Under the pieces are notes generated by a model. It was not told where the DNA came from and made no database searches. It was given only the letters and a program-made list of their open reading frames with translations. The position numbers and the translations under genes are program-made. A DNA stretch of 7,803 nucleotides from an uncultured Clostridium sp. (GTDB lineage: Bacteria; Bacillota; Clostridia; Lachnospirales; Lachnospiraceae), in assembly GCA_900549235.1 (NCBI GenBank), contig URNT01000069.1, positions 1-7,803 of the forward strand, read 5' to 3'. The first letter of the stretch is position 1; every line of letters starts with the position of its first letter. Positions 1 through 7,286 of the stretch are shown piece by piece.

Positions 1-57
1 TGATTTTCCGCCATCCGCACACAAATCTGAGCACAAAGAGATTCCGAGAGTACACCC
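1..57 (-). other. Window edge, possible start of a further operon gene
   Basis: These bases follow the GerMN lipoprotein stop codon in the direction of transcription. No terminator hairpin with a T-run is visible, so the operon may continue. A GTG at 55-53 lies three bases past the stop codon, with purine-rich AGGAATAAGG just upstream, and its frame stays open to the edge. An ATG at 14-12 lies in another frame but has no ribosome site. All three minus frames are open over this short stretch, so reading frame gives no evidence. The product cannot be named. Confidence 0.2.
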
Positions 58-999
58 TTATTCCTGCGGAGCCTCCGGATTTCCGGTGATATAATCCTGG
101 CTTCGTTCAAAGGTGGTATTTAAGGATATGGACTCCCGGAACATCACATCCTGGGATCCATTTACCATGATCTGCACCCTTGTGATCGCCGTTCCCTCCG
201 AAAGGGAATCCACAATAGAATAAATCGGCACATAATCATTGACTGCCAGCACTGTATTTAAAAACGCGGAGTCAAAATTGATATAACACACATTGTCCGT
301 TACGGAAATACTTAATATCTTACAGTCCGAGGGGAGCGTGGGATAGCTTCCCTCCTGCCCCGGTCCCGCGATCAGCTGCTCCACGATCAGCTGCTCTAAG
401 GAGGTATTGATATTGTGAACTACCTCCCGGCGCTCCGGAACCAGCTTTTCCCCAGTTTCATCTGTAAAATACAGGGTAATCTCCGTTTTCTCATAGGCAT
501 TTACATTGCTTACATTATAAACAAAATCTCCTGCGCTTAAGACTCCCACCGGATTCCCCTGACTGTCCATCAGAGGCTGATCCCCGCAGTAGATGGAAAT
601 ATAGTCCACTCCCTCAATCTGTGTCAGGGTCCTTGTCAGAGCCGCCCGGCACAGAATCTCCTGGTCGGACTTCATGGTGGTGTAATTCATATCGAAATAC
701 ACATACAGAACCTGCCCTTCCTGGCGGCTGCCCACATAGGCCACCTTATCGCTGAGGGCCGTCTGGCTGTCCAGATCCTGAGGCACATGGATAAACTGAT
801 CCATCAGCTCCTCCACCAGGGCATCTCCCTCTGCCGCCTCAGCCTCATACAGGTGGGGCACCAGCCGGGTCATATCGGAATTGGCATAATAGATCAGGTA
901 CTCTCCATCATCCGGAACTTCCGCAGGCTCCTCCCCCCGTCCGCAGCCTCCCAGCATCAAAAGCACTGCAAAAAAAATCCACATCCAGATCCGCCTCAT
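58..999 (-). CDS. Lipoprotein with two GerMN domains
   Basis: This is a 313-residue secreted lipoprotein. The N-terminus has two arginines, a hydrophobic run and a lipobox (LGGC) with Cys19 as the lipidation site, so the mature protein should be anchored on the outer face of the membrane. Two similar segments follow, at about residues 33-150 and 170-290. Each opens with a beta-strand (EYLIYYAN, ITLYFTDE), continues into a helix with a 'VEELM' or 'LIVEQLIAGP' pattern, and then has 'VLYVYFDMNY' or 'VCYINFDSAF'. This is the GerMN (sporulation/germination) repeat pattern as I recognise it. GerM-type proteins act at the cell envelope during sporulation, but many GerMN lipoproteins, including those beside histidine kinases, have no known role. 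The ATG is preceded by AGGAGG at 1007-1012 with a 7-nt spacer, and it overlaps the kinase stop codon (ATGA), which implies translational coupling. It may modulate the signal sensed by the kinase; this is inference from position only. Confidence 0.88.
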   Translation of the reverse strand: MRRIWMWIFFAVLLMLGGCGRGEEPAEVPDDGEYLIYYANSDMTRLVPHLYEAEAAEGDALVEELMDQFIHVPQDLDSQTALSDKVAYVGSRQEGQVLYVYFDMNYTTMKSDQEILCRAALTRTLTQIEGVDYISIYCGDQPLMDSQGNPVGVLSAGDFVYNVSNVNAYEKTEITLYFTDETGEKLVPERREVVHNINTSLEQLIVEQLIAGPGQEGSYPTLPSDCKILSISVTDNVCYINFDSAFLNTVLAVNDYVPIYSIVDSLSEGTAITRVQIMVNGSQDVMFRESISLNTTFERSQDYITGNPEAPQE

Positions 1000-2477
1000 G
1001 ACCTCACCTCCTGCCTTGGAACGTAGTTCAGAGGGATCCGGATGCCAAAGGTAGTTCCTTCTCCCAGCGTACTCTCCACATCGATGACGCCGTGATGCAT
1101 CTGGATCACATTCTGGGTGATCGCAAGGCCAAGCCCTGTACCGCCCACCTCTCTTGACCGGGCCTTGTCCACCCGGAAAAAGCGTTCAAAAATGTGCTCC
1201 ACACAGTCCTCCGGGATCCCGATGCCGGAATCCGCCACTCGGATATAAAAATATTTGTGATCCGCGTCCAGTGTCACCCGGACCCAGCCGGAATCCACGT
1301 TGTACTTGATGGCATTTTCTACCAGATTGGTAATGGCAAGGGACAGCTTCACCCGGTCCGCGTCTGCCGTCACCTCCCGGATGCTTTCCAGAGTCAGCTC
1401 GATATTTCCCCGCTTGGCAATGGGCCGTAAACGCTTTAATACCAGCTCCAGCTCCCCATTTATATTTACCTGCTCGATGTTCATCTGATTGTCGGCCGAC
1501 TTATCCATCTTTACTAACATCAGGAGATCTTCGATGATCTGGTTCTCCCGGTCGATCTCATCCGAAATATCCATCATAAACTCCCGGTACAGCTCCACCG
1601 GCACCTCCTCCATCCCCATCAGGGAATCTGCCAGCACCCGGATAGAAGTAATGGGCGTCTTAAGCTCATGGGATACATTGGAAACAAACTCCTGTCTGGA
1701 CTGGTCCAGAGCCCTGAGCTTGGAAAGGGATTTCTGAAGACTCAGGGAAAGCTGCTTTGTCTCCCGGTAACTGTCCACCATCACCTCCGCATTCAGGTCC
1801 CCCTGGGCCACCCGGTCCAGGGCCAGCTGCAGCTTCTTAAATGGCTCCAAAAGAAAATGGACCGCCACCCCTGCAAGGATCAGAAGAAACAGGCTCATAG
1901 ACATAAGGAACAGGTTTGCCTTTCCCCGGACCTGGTCTGTCAGGGAAATGATATTCTCTGTAGATGCTGTAATTACCAGAACGCCGCTGATGCTCTTTTC
2001 CTTCACCGGATCATAGATCGGGATGGTCTGGGCAAAATACTGCATCTTCTTATTATAACGGCTGCTGTTCTCTCCCTTGAAGCACTTGATTACCTCTTCA
2101 GAGAGGTAATATTTCCCTGTAGACAGGTTAAATGTATCTGTGATCACCTTATAAGCGCTGTTAACAATAACGATGCGGCCATTGTACAGATCCGCCACCG
2201 CCTGCATCTGGCTGTCCAGGCTTATATTATTTTTCTTATCCGCTGTCATATAGCCGGATCGTGTGATCTTATTGCTGAGTATGGTACACTGGTTCTGGAG
2301 CTCAATGCTCCTGGCCTCCAGCTGGCTCTGGTTAAAGGAGCCGGCCATCACCGTAGCCTGGAGCATCAGGGGAACCATGGAAAGCACCAGTATCACCAGG
2401 CTCATCAAAACCCTCAGGCTCATGCCCCATCTCAAAAACCTGAAGCCCGGCTTATACTCGCCATGTATCCCTGCCAC
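996..2477 (-). CDS. Membrane sensor histidine kinase (HAMP-HisKA-HATPase)
   Basis: This is a 493-residue two-component sensor kinase that autophosphorylates on histidine and passes the phosphate to a response regulator. Membrane segments lie at about residues 19-46 and 186-210, enclosing an external sensor domain of about 140 residues. That domain has a Cache/PAS-like pattern ('RIVIVNSAYKVITDT', then 'GVLVITAS'). A HAMP linker follows at about 210-262. The H-box is SHELKTP with His270. The ATPase domain has the N-box NLVENAIKYN (Asn388), the G1 box DSGIGIP (from Asp416), the F-box FERFF and the G2 box GGTGLGLAI (445-453), so all catalytic motifs are intact. The overall plan resembles PhoR/WalK-type kinases. 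The start is GTG at 2477, directly after the DegV stop codon, with AAAGGAG as its ribosome site. No response regulator lies in the window, so the partner must be encoded outside it. The signal is unknown. Confidence 0.93.
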   Translation of the reverse strand: MAGIHGEYKPGFRFLRWGMSLRVLMSLVILVLSMVPLMLQATVMAGSFNQSQLEARSIELQNQCTILSNKITRSGYMTADKKNNISLDSQMQAVADLYNGRIVIVNSAYKVITDTFNLSTGKYYLSEEVIKCFKGENSSRYNKKMQYFAQTIPIYDPVKEKSISGVLVITASTENIISLTDQVRGKANLFLMSMSLFLLILAGVAVHFLLEPFKKLQLALDRVAQGDLNAEVMVDSYRETKQLSLSLQKSLSKLRALDQSRQEFVSNVSHELKTPITSIRVLADSLMGMEEVPVELYREFMMDISDEIDRENQIIEDLLMLVKMDKSADNQMNIEQVNINGELELVLKRLRPIAKRGNIELTLESIREVTADADRVKLSLAITNLVENAIKYNVDSGWVRVTLDADHKYFYIRVADSGIGIPEDCVEHIFERFFRVDKARSREVGGTGLGLAITQNVIQMHHGVIDVESTLGEGTTFGIRIPLNYVPRQEVRS

Positions 2478-3347
2478 TTATTCCAGCTCCTTTAACCTTC
2501 TGGTACAGGCTACAGCCAGAGCTCCGGGGCCCAGATGGCAGCCAATACTCAGAGAAAGAGGATCCGCGTGAACCTGGGCACCCGGATACAGCTCCTCCAC
2601 CTGAAGCTTAAGCTCCCTGGCCGCCTCCTCATTGCAGGTATGGGCGATCTGCAGGTAGGTATGATAGGCCTTGCTGTCCTCCATCCGCTCCTCCAGGGCA
2701 CTTGCCAGAGCATTCAGCATGGCGGCCTTAGCCTGTTTCATGGTCCTTACCTTAGAAAATGCATCCAGCTTTTCTCCCTGGATAATCAGCACCGGCTTGA
2801 TCCTTAAAAGAGTACCCAGAGCTGCCGCTGCCGGGGTAATCCGTCCGCCCTTTTTCAGATATTTGAGGGTATCTACGGTTATATAGATCACGCTTTCAAA
2901 TCTGGTCCTCTCAAGAATCTCCCTGATCTCCTCCGCCGAATATCCCTTTGCAGCCAGATCCCTTGCATCCAGAGCCGACTGTCTCTGGGTTACGGAAATA
3001 CGCTGGTTATTCACTACCTGCACCTTTCCGTCATACTCCTCAGCCAGCATCATCGCGGTCTGGCAGGAACCGCTGAGGCCGCTGGACATGGGGATGTGGA
3101 CAATGGCATCATACACCTCTAAAAGCCTGTCCCACAAATTCATCACTGACTCCGGTGAAGGCTGAGAGGTAGTAATATCCGCTCCTGCCTCCATCTGCCT
3201 GTAAAATTCCTCCTGGGTCAGGTCAACCCCCTCCAGATATTCCTTTCCATCGATCATAAATGGCATAGGCAGCACATAAATTCCCAGCTTAACAGCCTGC
3301 TCCTGTGTTACTCCGCTGTTGCTGTCTGTCACAATTGCAATCTTCAT
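2478..3347 (-). CDS. DegV-family fatty-acid-binding protein
   Basis: This is a 289-residue soluble protein of the DegV (FakB-like) family. Characterised members bind a fatty acid and present it to the kinase FakA, so that exogenous fatty acids can enter phospholipid synthesis. Many DegV paralogues have no proven partner. Visible family motifs are the N-terminal strand KIAIVTDS, TTSQPSP at 59-65, MSSGLSGS at 87-94 (carboxylate-binding region), LKKGGRI at 164-170, and the C-terminal IGCHLGPGALAV at 268-279. Length is typical. I chose ATG 3347 because it gives the canonical DegV N-terminus and has GGAG and AAAGGG upstream. An in-frame TTG at 3371 would add eight atypical residues (MRKGEKGN) and overlap the ABC gene. 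The gap to the ABC gene is 16 nt, and the kinase gene starts on the next base. No fakA-like gene is seen nearby. Confidence 0.93.
   Translation of the reverse strand: MKIAIVTDSNSGVTQEQAVKLGIYVLPMPFMIDGKEYLEGVDLTQEEFYRQMEAGADITTSQPSPESVMNLWDRLLEVYDAIVHIPMSSGLSGSCQTAMMLAEEYDGKVQVVNNQRISVTQRQSALDARDLAAKGYSAEEIREILERTRFESVIYITVDTLKYLKKGGRITPAAAALGTLLRIKPVLIIQGEKLDAFSKVRTMKQAKAAMLNALASALEERMEDSKAYHTYLQIAHTCNEEAARELKLQVEELYPGAQVHADPLSLSIGCHLGPGALAVACTRRLKELE
2487..2493 (-). promoter_or_regulatory. Ribosome binding site selecting the kinase GTG start
   Basis: AAAGGAG lies within the last codons of the DegV gene, with GGAG nine bases before the GTG at 2477. The DegV stop codon TAA abuts the GTG. The next in-frame ATG (residue 19, just before the first membrane segment) has only a poor purine-rich run upstream, so GTG is preferred. 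The arrangement suggests that ribosomes ending DegV translation restart on the kinase. Confidence 0.7.
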
Positions 3348-3351
3348 ATTT

Positions 3352-3362
3352 CCCTTTTCTCC
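3352..3362 (-). promoter_or_regulatory. Ribosome binding site of the DegV gene
   Basis: On the minus strand GGAG ends 11 nt before ATG 3347, and a second purine run, AAAGGG, ends 4 nt before it. Either could serve. Both favour ATG 3347 over the upstream TTG at 3371, which would place these signals inside the coding region. Confidence 0.55.
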
Positions 3363-3363
3363 T

Positions 3364-5121
3364 TTACGCAAGCCCTTGATTTAAGCGGTTTGCCGTATGA
3401 TACAGCTGATAGTACATTCCCTTTTCCGCCAGCAGCTCCTCATGGTTTCCTTCCTCCACGATCCGGCTGCCTGACAGCACCAGGATCCGGTCTGCCCCCT
3501 GGATGGTGGTCAGACGGTGGGCAATGGTCAGAGTGGTGCGCCCCACAGCCAGCTGCTCTAAGGATTTTGATACCAGATATTCGCTTTCGTTGTCCAGGGC
3601 GGAAGTAGCCTCATCCAGAATCAGGATAGCCGGATTCTTTAAAAATACCCTGGCAATACTGATCCTCTGCTTCTGGCCGCCTGAAAGCTTCACGCCTCTC
3701 TCCCCTACATAAGTATCATATCCATCTTTTAGCTCCATAATAAATTCATGGGCTCCTGCCAGCTTTGCAGCCTCCATGACCTCCTCCCTGGAAGCTCCTG
3801 GACGGCCATAGTTGATATTTTCAAATACGGTTCCTGAAAACAGGTATACATCCTGCTGCACCACACCGATATTGGAACGCAGGCTCTTTAAGGCTGCATC
3901 CTTAATATCCATCCCATCAATGCGGATGGTGCCCTTTGTGGTGTCATAAAATCTTGGCAGCAGGTTGCAGAGGGTGGTCTTTCCTCCGCCGGAGGGACCC
4001 ACCAGGGCGATCCGCTCGCCTGGCTTTACCCTCAGGCAGATGTCCTCCAGCACCGGATTGTGATCGTCCGGATATTCAAAGCTCACATGGTCAAACTCCA
4101 GCTCTCCCTTTACATCCGTAAGGGGTTTCGCGTCCTTCTTATCCTTAATATCCGGCGCCACGTCCATGATCTCCTGGAAACGCTCAATTCCCGTCATCCC
4201 CCGCTGGAACTGCTCAGCAAACTCGATGATCCTGCGGATGGTGGTCAGAAGGGTGGTCACATACAGGGTATAGGCCACCAAGTCTCCCGGAGCGATCCGT
4301 CCCCGAATCATAAACAATCCTCCTGCCACGATCACCAGCACATACATCAGACCGTCAAAGGAACGGGTGGTAATCTGGAAGGCTGCCATATACCGGTAGG
4401 CATGTTTTTTGATCTTCATAAAATCCTGATTGCCCTTTCCAAACTTGGCAATCTCCACCGGCTCATTGGCAAAAGCCCTGACCACACGGTTTCCAAGAAG
4501 GGTATCCTCGATCTGGGCATTGAGCTCGCCGATCTGGTTTCTCTGCTTTCTAAAGGCCTGCTTCACCTTCAGGTTAAACCAGGTACAGGAAATAACCATA
4601 ACTGGGATCACAGCAAAGATCAGAAGGGTCAGCTCCAGATTGATCCCCGAAAGGATCACAAAGGAAGCCACTCCCTTCAAGGCCGCAATAAAAAATTCCT
4701 CCGGACAGTGATGGGCAAACTCCGTCACGTCAAAAAGATCGCTTGTGATACGGGACATAATCTGTCCCACCTTCGTGTTGCTGTAATAGCTGTCTGACAG
4801 CATCTGCAGATGCTCAAAAGCGTCCTGGCGCATATCTGTCTCAATATATACGCCCATCACATGGCCGGTGTAGGCCATATAGTAGGCCGCCAGAGAGTCA
4901 ATGATCCGCAACACCAGATAGATCAGACCAATCCGCACCACAGTACCCGCACTGAGGGCCGCCAGATCCCGCATCCCTTCATTTGTAATGTAGCGCAGCA
5001 TCAGCGGAAGCACCAGCTCACCTATGGTAGTAAGAGCCGCGCAGAACAGGTCAAACAGCAAAATTTTCTTGTACTTCCCATAATATGGAAGGAAGCTTTT
5101 AAGCAGCTTTTTCGTTCTCAT
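3364..5121 (-). CDS. ABC exporter half-transporter (membrane domain fused to ATPase)
   Basis: This is a 585-residue type IV ABC exporter subunit of the MsbA/LmrA/BmrA kind. It couples ATP hydrolysis to export of lipids, drugs or peptides and needs a second half-transporter. With no partner ABC gene in the window, a homodimer is the simplest model. The membrane domain covers about residues 1-325 with roughly six hydrophobic segments (for example 20-42, 62-85, 145-180, 255-292). The ATPase domain covers about 340-575. It has Walker A GPSGGGKT (375-382), the Q-loop VQQD with Gln423, the signature LSGGQ (479-483), Walker B ILILDEATSALD with Glu504 as catalytic base, and the H-loop His535. All motifs are intact, so it should be active. 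There is no peptidase domain. The start ATG has AGGAG six bases upstream (5128-5132). It is the first gene of the left operon, and the substrate cannot be told from sequence. Confidence 0.94.
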   Translation of the reverse strand: MRTKKLLKSFLPYYGKYKKILLFDLFCAALTTIGELVLPLMLRYITNEGMRDLAALSAGTVVRIGLIYLVLRIIDSLAAYYMAYTGHVMGVYIETDMRQDAFEHLQMLSDSYYSNTKVGQIMSRITSDLFDVTEFAHHCPEEFFIAALKGVASFVILSGINLELTLLIFAVIPVMVISCTWFNLKVKQAFRKQRNQIGELNAQIEDTLLGNRVVRAFANEPVEIAKFGKGNQDFMKIKKHAYRYMAAFQITTRSFDGLMYVLVIVAGGLFMIRGRIAPGDLVAYTLYVTTLLTTIRRIIEFAEQFQRGMTGIERFQEIMDVAPDIKDKKDAKPLTDVKGELEFDHVSFEYPDDHNPVLEDICLRVKPGERIALVGPSGGGKTTLCNLLPRFYDTTKGTIRIDGMDIKDAALKSLRSNIGVVQQDVYLFSGTVFENINYGRPGASREEVMEAAKLAGAHEFIMELKDGYDTYVGERGVKLSGGQKQRISIARVFLKNPAILILDEATSALDNESEYLVSKSLEQLAVGRTTLTIAHRLTTIQGADRILVLSGSRIVEEGNHEELLAEKGMYYQLYHTANRLNQGLA

Positions 5122-5141
5122 TTCTTTCTCCTGTGTTATTT

Positions 5142-5154
5142 AATAGACTCTATT
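5142..5154. promoter_or_regulatory. Perfect 13-nt palindrome upstream of the ABC operon
   Basis: AATAGACTCTATT has 6-base arms around a single centre base. It lies 21 bases upstream of the ABC gene start, in the 66-nt gap after the cyclase gene. On the minus strand a -10-like TAGAAT overlaps its left arm, but no good -35 hexamer is found at 16-18 nt spacing. It could be an operator over the operon promoter. It does not look like a terminator, because the stem is A/T-rich and no T-run follows. Confidence 0.35.
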
Positions 5155-5187
5155 CTAGCCTATTTCTCAGGAAAATGGAAGGGCTTT

Positions 5188-7068
5188 TCAAGACTCAGAC
5201 AAAACAAATCGTTTTTCTGCAATTTCAAATCCATCTCGTCCTTTTTCCTTCACTTTATACAATGCCATATCTGCCAATTGGTATAATTCCTCAAATTTCG
5301 TTTCCTGATTCCTTATTGCAATTCCTATTGAGGCGCTGATCGTCACATTTTTATCTCCGTTTTCATAAGTGTGTTTTAAAGCTGTATTAATCTTCTGTGC
5401 ACAACTTCTGATTGCATCCAAATCCTTTGCATTTTCAATATATAAGACAAGTTCATCTCCGCCAAGTCTTCCGCAAATATCACTTTTTCTTGTTATTGTC
5501 TTTAAGATCGCCGCACTTTCCTTTAAAATCTGATCTCCTGCCATGTGTCCCAGGGTATCATTTGCCTGTTTAAAACAATCCAAATCCAGCAAAAACAATG
5601 CGGAGTATCCATCTTCTTTTTCCATTGGACTGGCAAGCTTCTGTTCCACTATATTGCTGAAGCCTTCCCTGTTATATAACATTGTTAATGAATCTATCTG
5701 ACTTTTCTTGTGTATTTCTTTCATCTTTGCATTTTGCATTGCCTGCTCATTATAATCCTCCAGACAGCCGATAATCTTGTTCTGTTCTATAATCTCATAG
5801 TGAATTTGATTAATGTCCCAGACTCCATTGATTTTTAATCGGATCGGAACCAATTCTGTTGGCTTTAAATTCATCATATTATTAAACACTTGCTTGAAGC
5901 TCTCATAGGATTTTTCATCAACCAGCCCCTTTTCAAACATCTTTTCCGGCTCGTAATCTGATAACTGAAGTACAACATTTTTCTCCTGCGGTCTGGCAAA
6001 ATATATACTGATTGTTCCCTTATTCAAATCAATTTCAAAAGGAATATCATTCGTATGTTTCAGCGTCATAAACAATAGTGCATTTTTAGATTCCAGCAGC
6101 TCTTTCTGCTTTTTTATGTAAGAAGTTGCCTTGTAAACAATGCTGCCTATTACTGCAAGAACAATGATAATACTGATTAATATCCACCAGATCAGCTGAT
6201 AAAAGGCAGTTTCAATATCCGAGACATAATCCATCAGATAATCTTCAACCAAAACAGAAAACACATACCAGTTATTGATGCCCAGAGGTTCATAATAAAC
6301 ATACCTCCCTTCTCCCTGATAGGTAAAATGAAACTGACCACTTTCCCCTTTTGCTACTGTTTGCTTAATTTCTTCTACTGTAATTTCATCTGACAACTCA
6401 TATTGTTGTAATTCTACCCATATATTATTATTCCGTGCAAAAGAGTGAACATTGTTAGAGTCACTGATATATTTCCCACAATCGTCTACAATCTGAAAAT
6501 ATCGATAGGAATCATAATTCAGCTCAATATCGGCAGCAATACTGGCAACCCGGTAATACCCCCATAATGCTCCGATTGGTTCCAGTTCTTTATTCAGAAT
6601 CGGAACTGCAATAATCATACAATCCGATTCATCTACAACATCTGAAACATAACTTTTTCCCTGAAGTGCATATTCCAGAAGCTCCTGATCTTTTACTTTT
6701 CCTGTTTCCCCATTACTGTCAACATAATATCCCTGTAAATTTGCCGCTCCCAGCTTCTGGAAATTCAAATCTTTACATAAAGTCTGCAGTTCTTCTATAA
6801 CAGACATCTTTGAGACATCGTCATATTTTCGAAACTCTCTTGTACCCGCACGCAAATCACCGATCTGTTTCTTAATCTCACTATCTACCAGCTTTGTTAC
6901 AAATCGTGAAGTAGAAACCATCTGTTCTACATCTTTCTTCAAAACAAGATCATATATCCTGGTATAATTTAACTGAAATGCGATAAACACAGAACATATG
7001 ACAAGAATCCCCACTATCACTATTTGCAGGATATACTTATTTATTTTATTCCCACTTTTTCTTCCCAT
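5188..7068 (-). CDS. Membrane diguanylate cyclase, dCache-type sensor plus GGDEF domain
   Basis: This is a 626-residue protein expected to make cyclic di-GMP from two GTP in response to an outside signal. From the chosen ATG: membrane segment at about 9-33; extracytoplasmic double-Cache-like domain at about 34-287; second membrane segment at about 288-314; a PAS-like cytoplasmic segment at about 328-440; GGDEF domain at about 455-617. Cyclase motifs seen are DSLTMLYNR (459-467), the metal-binding strand LDLDCFKQANDTLGH with Asp495, the signature GGDEL (536-540, Leu in place of Phe), SIGIA, and ALYKVKEKGRDGF. RKSD at 527-530 sits five residues before GGDEL, as in the RxxD inhibitory site, so product feedback is likely. 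An in-frame ATG at 7116 would add 16 residues but lacks a ribosome site, whereas ATG 7068 follows GGAGAAGG. The gene is much more AT-rich than the operon to its left. No terminator follows it, so readthrough into the ABC operon is possible. Confidence 0.92.
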   Translation of the reverse strand: MGRKSGNKINKYILQIVIVGILVICSVFIAFQLNYTRIYDLVLKKDVEQMVSTSRFVTKLVDSEIKKQIGDLRAGTREFRKYDDVSKMSVIEELQTLCKDLNFQKLGAANLQGYYVDSNGETGKVKDQELLEYALQGKSYVSDVVDESDCMIIAVPILNKELEPIGALWGYYRVASIAADIELNYDSYRYFQIVDDCGKYISDSNNVHSFARNNNIWVELQQYELSDEITVEEIKQTVAKGESGQFHFTYQGEGRYVYYEPLGINNWYVFSVLVEDYLMDYVSDIETAFYQLIWWILISIIIVLAVIGSIVYKATSYIKKQKELLESKNALLFMTLKHTNDIPFEIDLNKGTISIYFARPQEKNVVLQLSDYEPEKMFEKGLVDEKSYESFKQVFNNMMNLKPTELVPIRLKINGVWDINQIHYEIIEQNKIIGCLEDYNEQAMQNAKMKEIHKKSQIDSLTMLYNREGFSNIVEQKLASPMEKEDGYSALFLLDLDCFKQANDTLGHMAGDQILKESAAILKTITRKSDICGRLGGDELVLYIENAKDLDAIRSCAQKINTALKHTYENGDKNVTISASIGIAIRNQETKFEELYQLADMALYKVKEKGRDGFEIAEKRFVLSES

Positions 7069-7074
7069 AAATAA

Positions 7075-7082
7075 CCTTCTCC
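7075..7082 (-). promoter_or_regulatory. Ribosome binding site selecting the cyclase start
   Basis: GGAGAAGG on the minus strand ends six bases before ATG 7068. The alternative ATG at 7116 is preceded by an A/T-only stretch with no purine-rich ribosome site. The protein then begins MGRKSGNK, a positively charged start directly before the first membrane segment, which fits the inside-positive rule. Confidence 0.7.
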
Positions 7083-7242
7083 ATTTTTCATTCACATTTT
7101 CTATCCAAAATTCCATAAAATAAAATATCCAATATCTTCTGTTTTTCTTCTTTCAATGATTCCGGCGGAGCAGGAACTGCCTGAATATAAATCTTCTTAT
7201 AATAAGGACATTTATTAAAAAACTTTACATTGAATTACTGAC

Positions 7243-7286
7243 TTTGAAGTCAATTATAGCAAAAGTAAATTTCAAGTCAATATAGC
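7243..7286 (-). repeat. Imperfect tandem direct repeat over the cyclase promoter
   Basis: On the minus strand GCTATATTGACTTGAAA (7286-7270) is followed by GCTATAATTGACTTCAAA (7260-7243). The two 17-18 nt copies differ by one inserted base and one substitution and are offset by 26-27 nt. The upstream copy supplies the -35 hexamer and the downstream copy the -10 hexamer of the predicted promoter. The downstream copy also runs into a small inverted repeat, GACTT-TG-AAGTC on the plus strand at 7240-7251, near the expected transcription start. The copies could be paired regulator sites or the result of a local duplication. Confidence 0.6.
7253..7280 (-). promoter_or_regulatory. Predicted sigma-A promoter for the cyclase gene
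   Basis: On the minus strand TTGACT (7280-7275) and TATAAT (7258-7253) are separated by 16 nt, with TGC directly before TATAAT forming an extended -10 element. This is one base from consensus at -35 and perfect at -10. Transcription should begin near 7246, leaving a leader of about 180 nt before ATG 7068. Confidence 0.68.

Noticed and set aside
1668..2495. A 275-codon plus-strand ORF opposite the histidine kinase gene
   Set aside because: It is antisense to a gene with all kinase motifs intact, its product is rich in His, Gln and Leu with no recognisable domain, and no ribosome site precedes it. It is a shadow frame.
3348..3371. TTG start for the DegV gene at 3371
   Set aside because: It adds eight residues not typical of DegV proteins and overlaps the ABC gene. 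ATG 3347 gives the standard N-terminus with a ribosome site.
4060..4797. A 245-codon plus-strand ORF opposite the ABC transporter gene
   Set aside because: It is fully antisense to the exporter coding region, has unnatural composition and shows no domain. It is a shadow frame.
4810..5286. A 158-codon plus-strand ORF across the ABC-cyclase junction
   Set aside because: It runs antisense over two good genes and the gap between them, with no ribosome site or family signal.
7069..7116. ATG 7116 as the cyclase start
   Set aside because: It has no ribosome site, whereas ATG 7068 follows GGAGAAGG at a six-base spacing.
7069..7246. Riboswitch in the cyclase leader, for example for c-di-GMP
   Set aside because: I could not find the conserved core or a convincing multi-helix fold, and the leader reads more like a coding relic.
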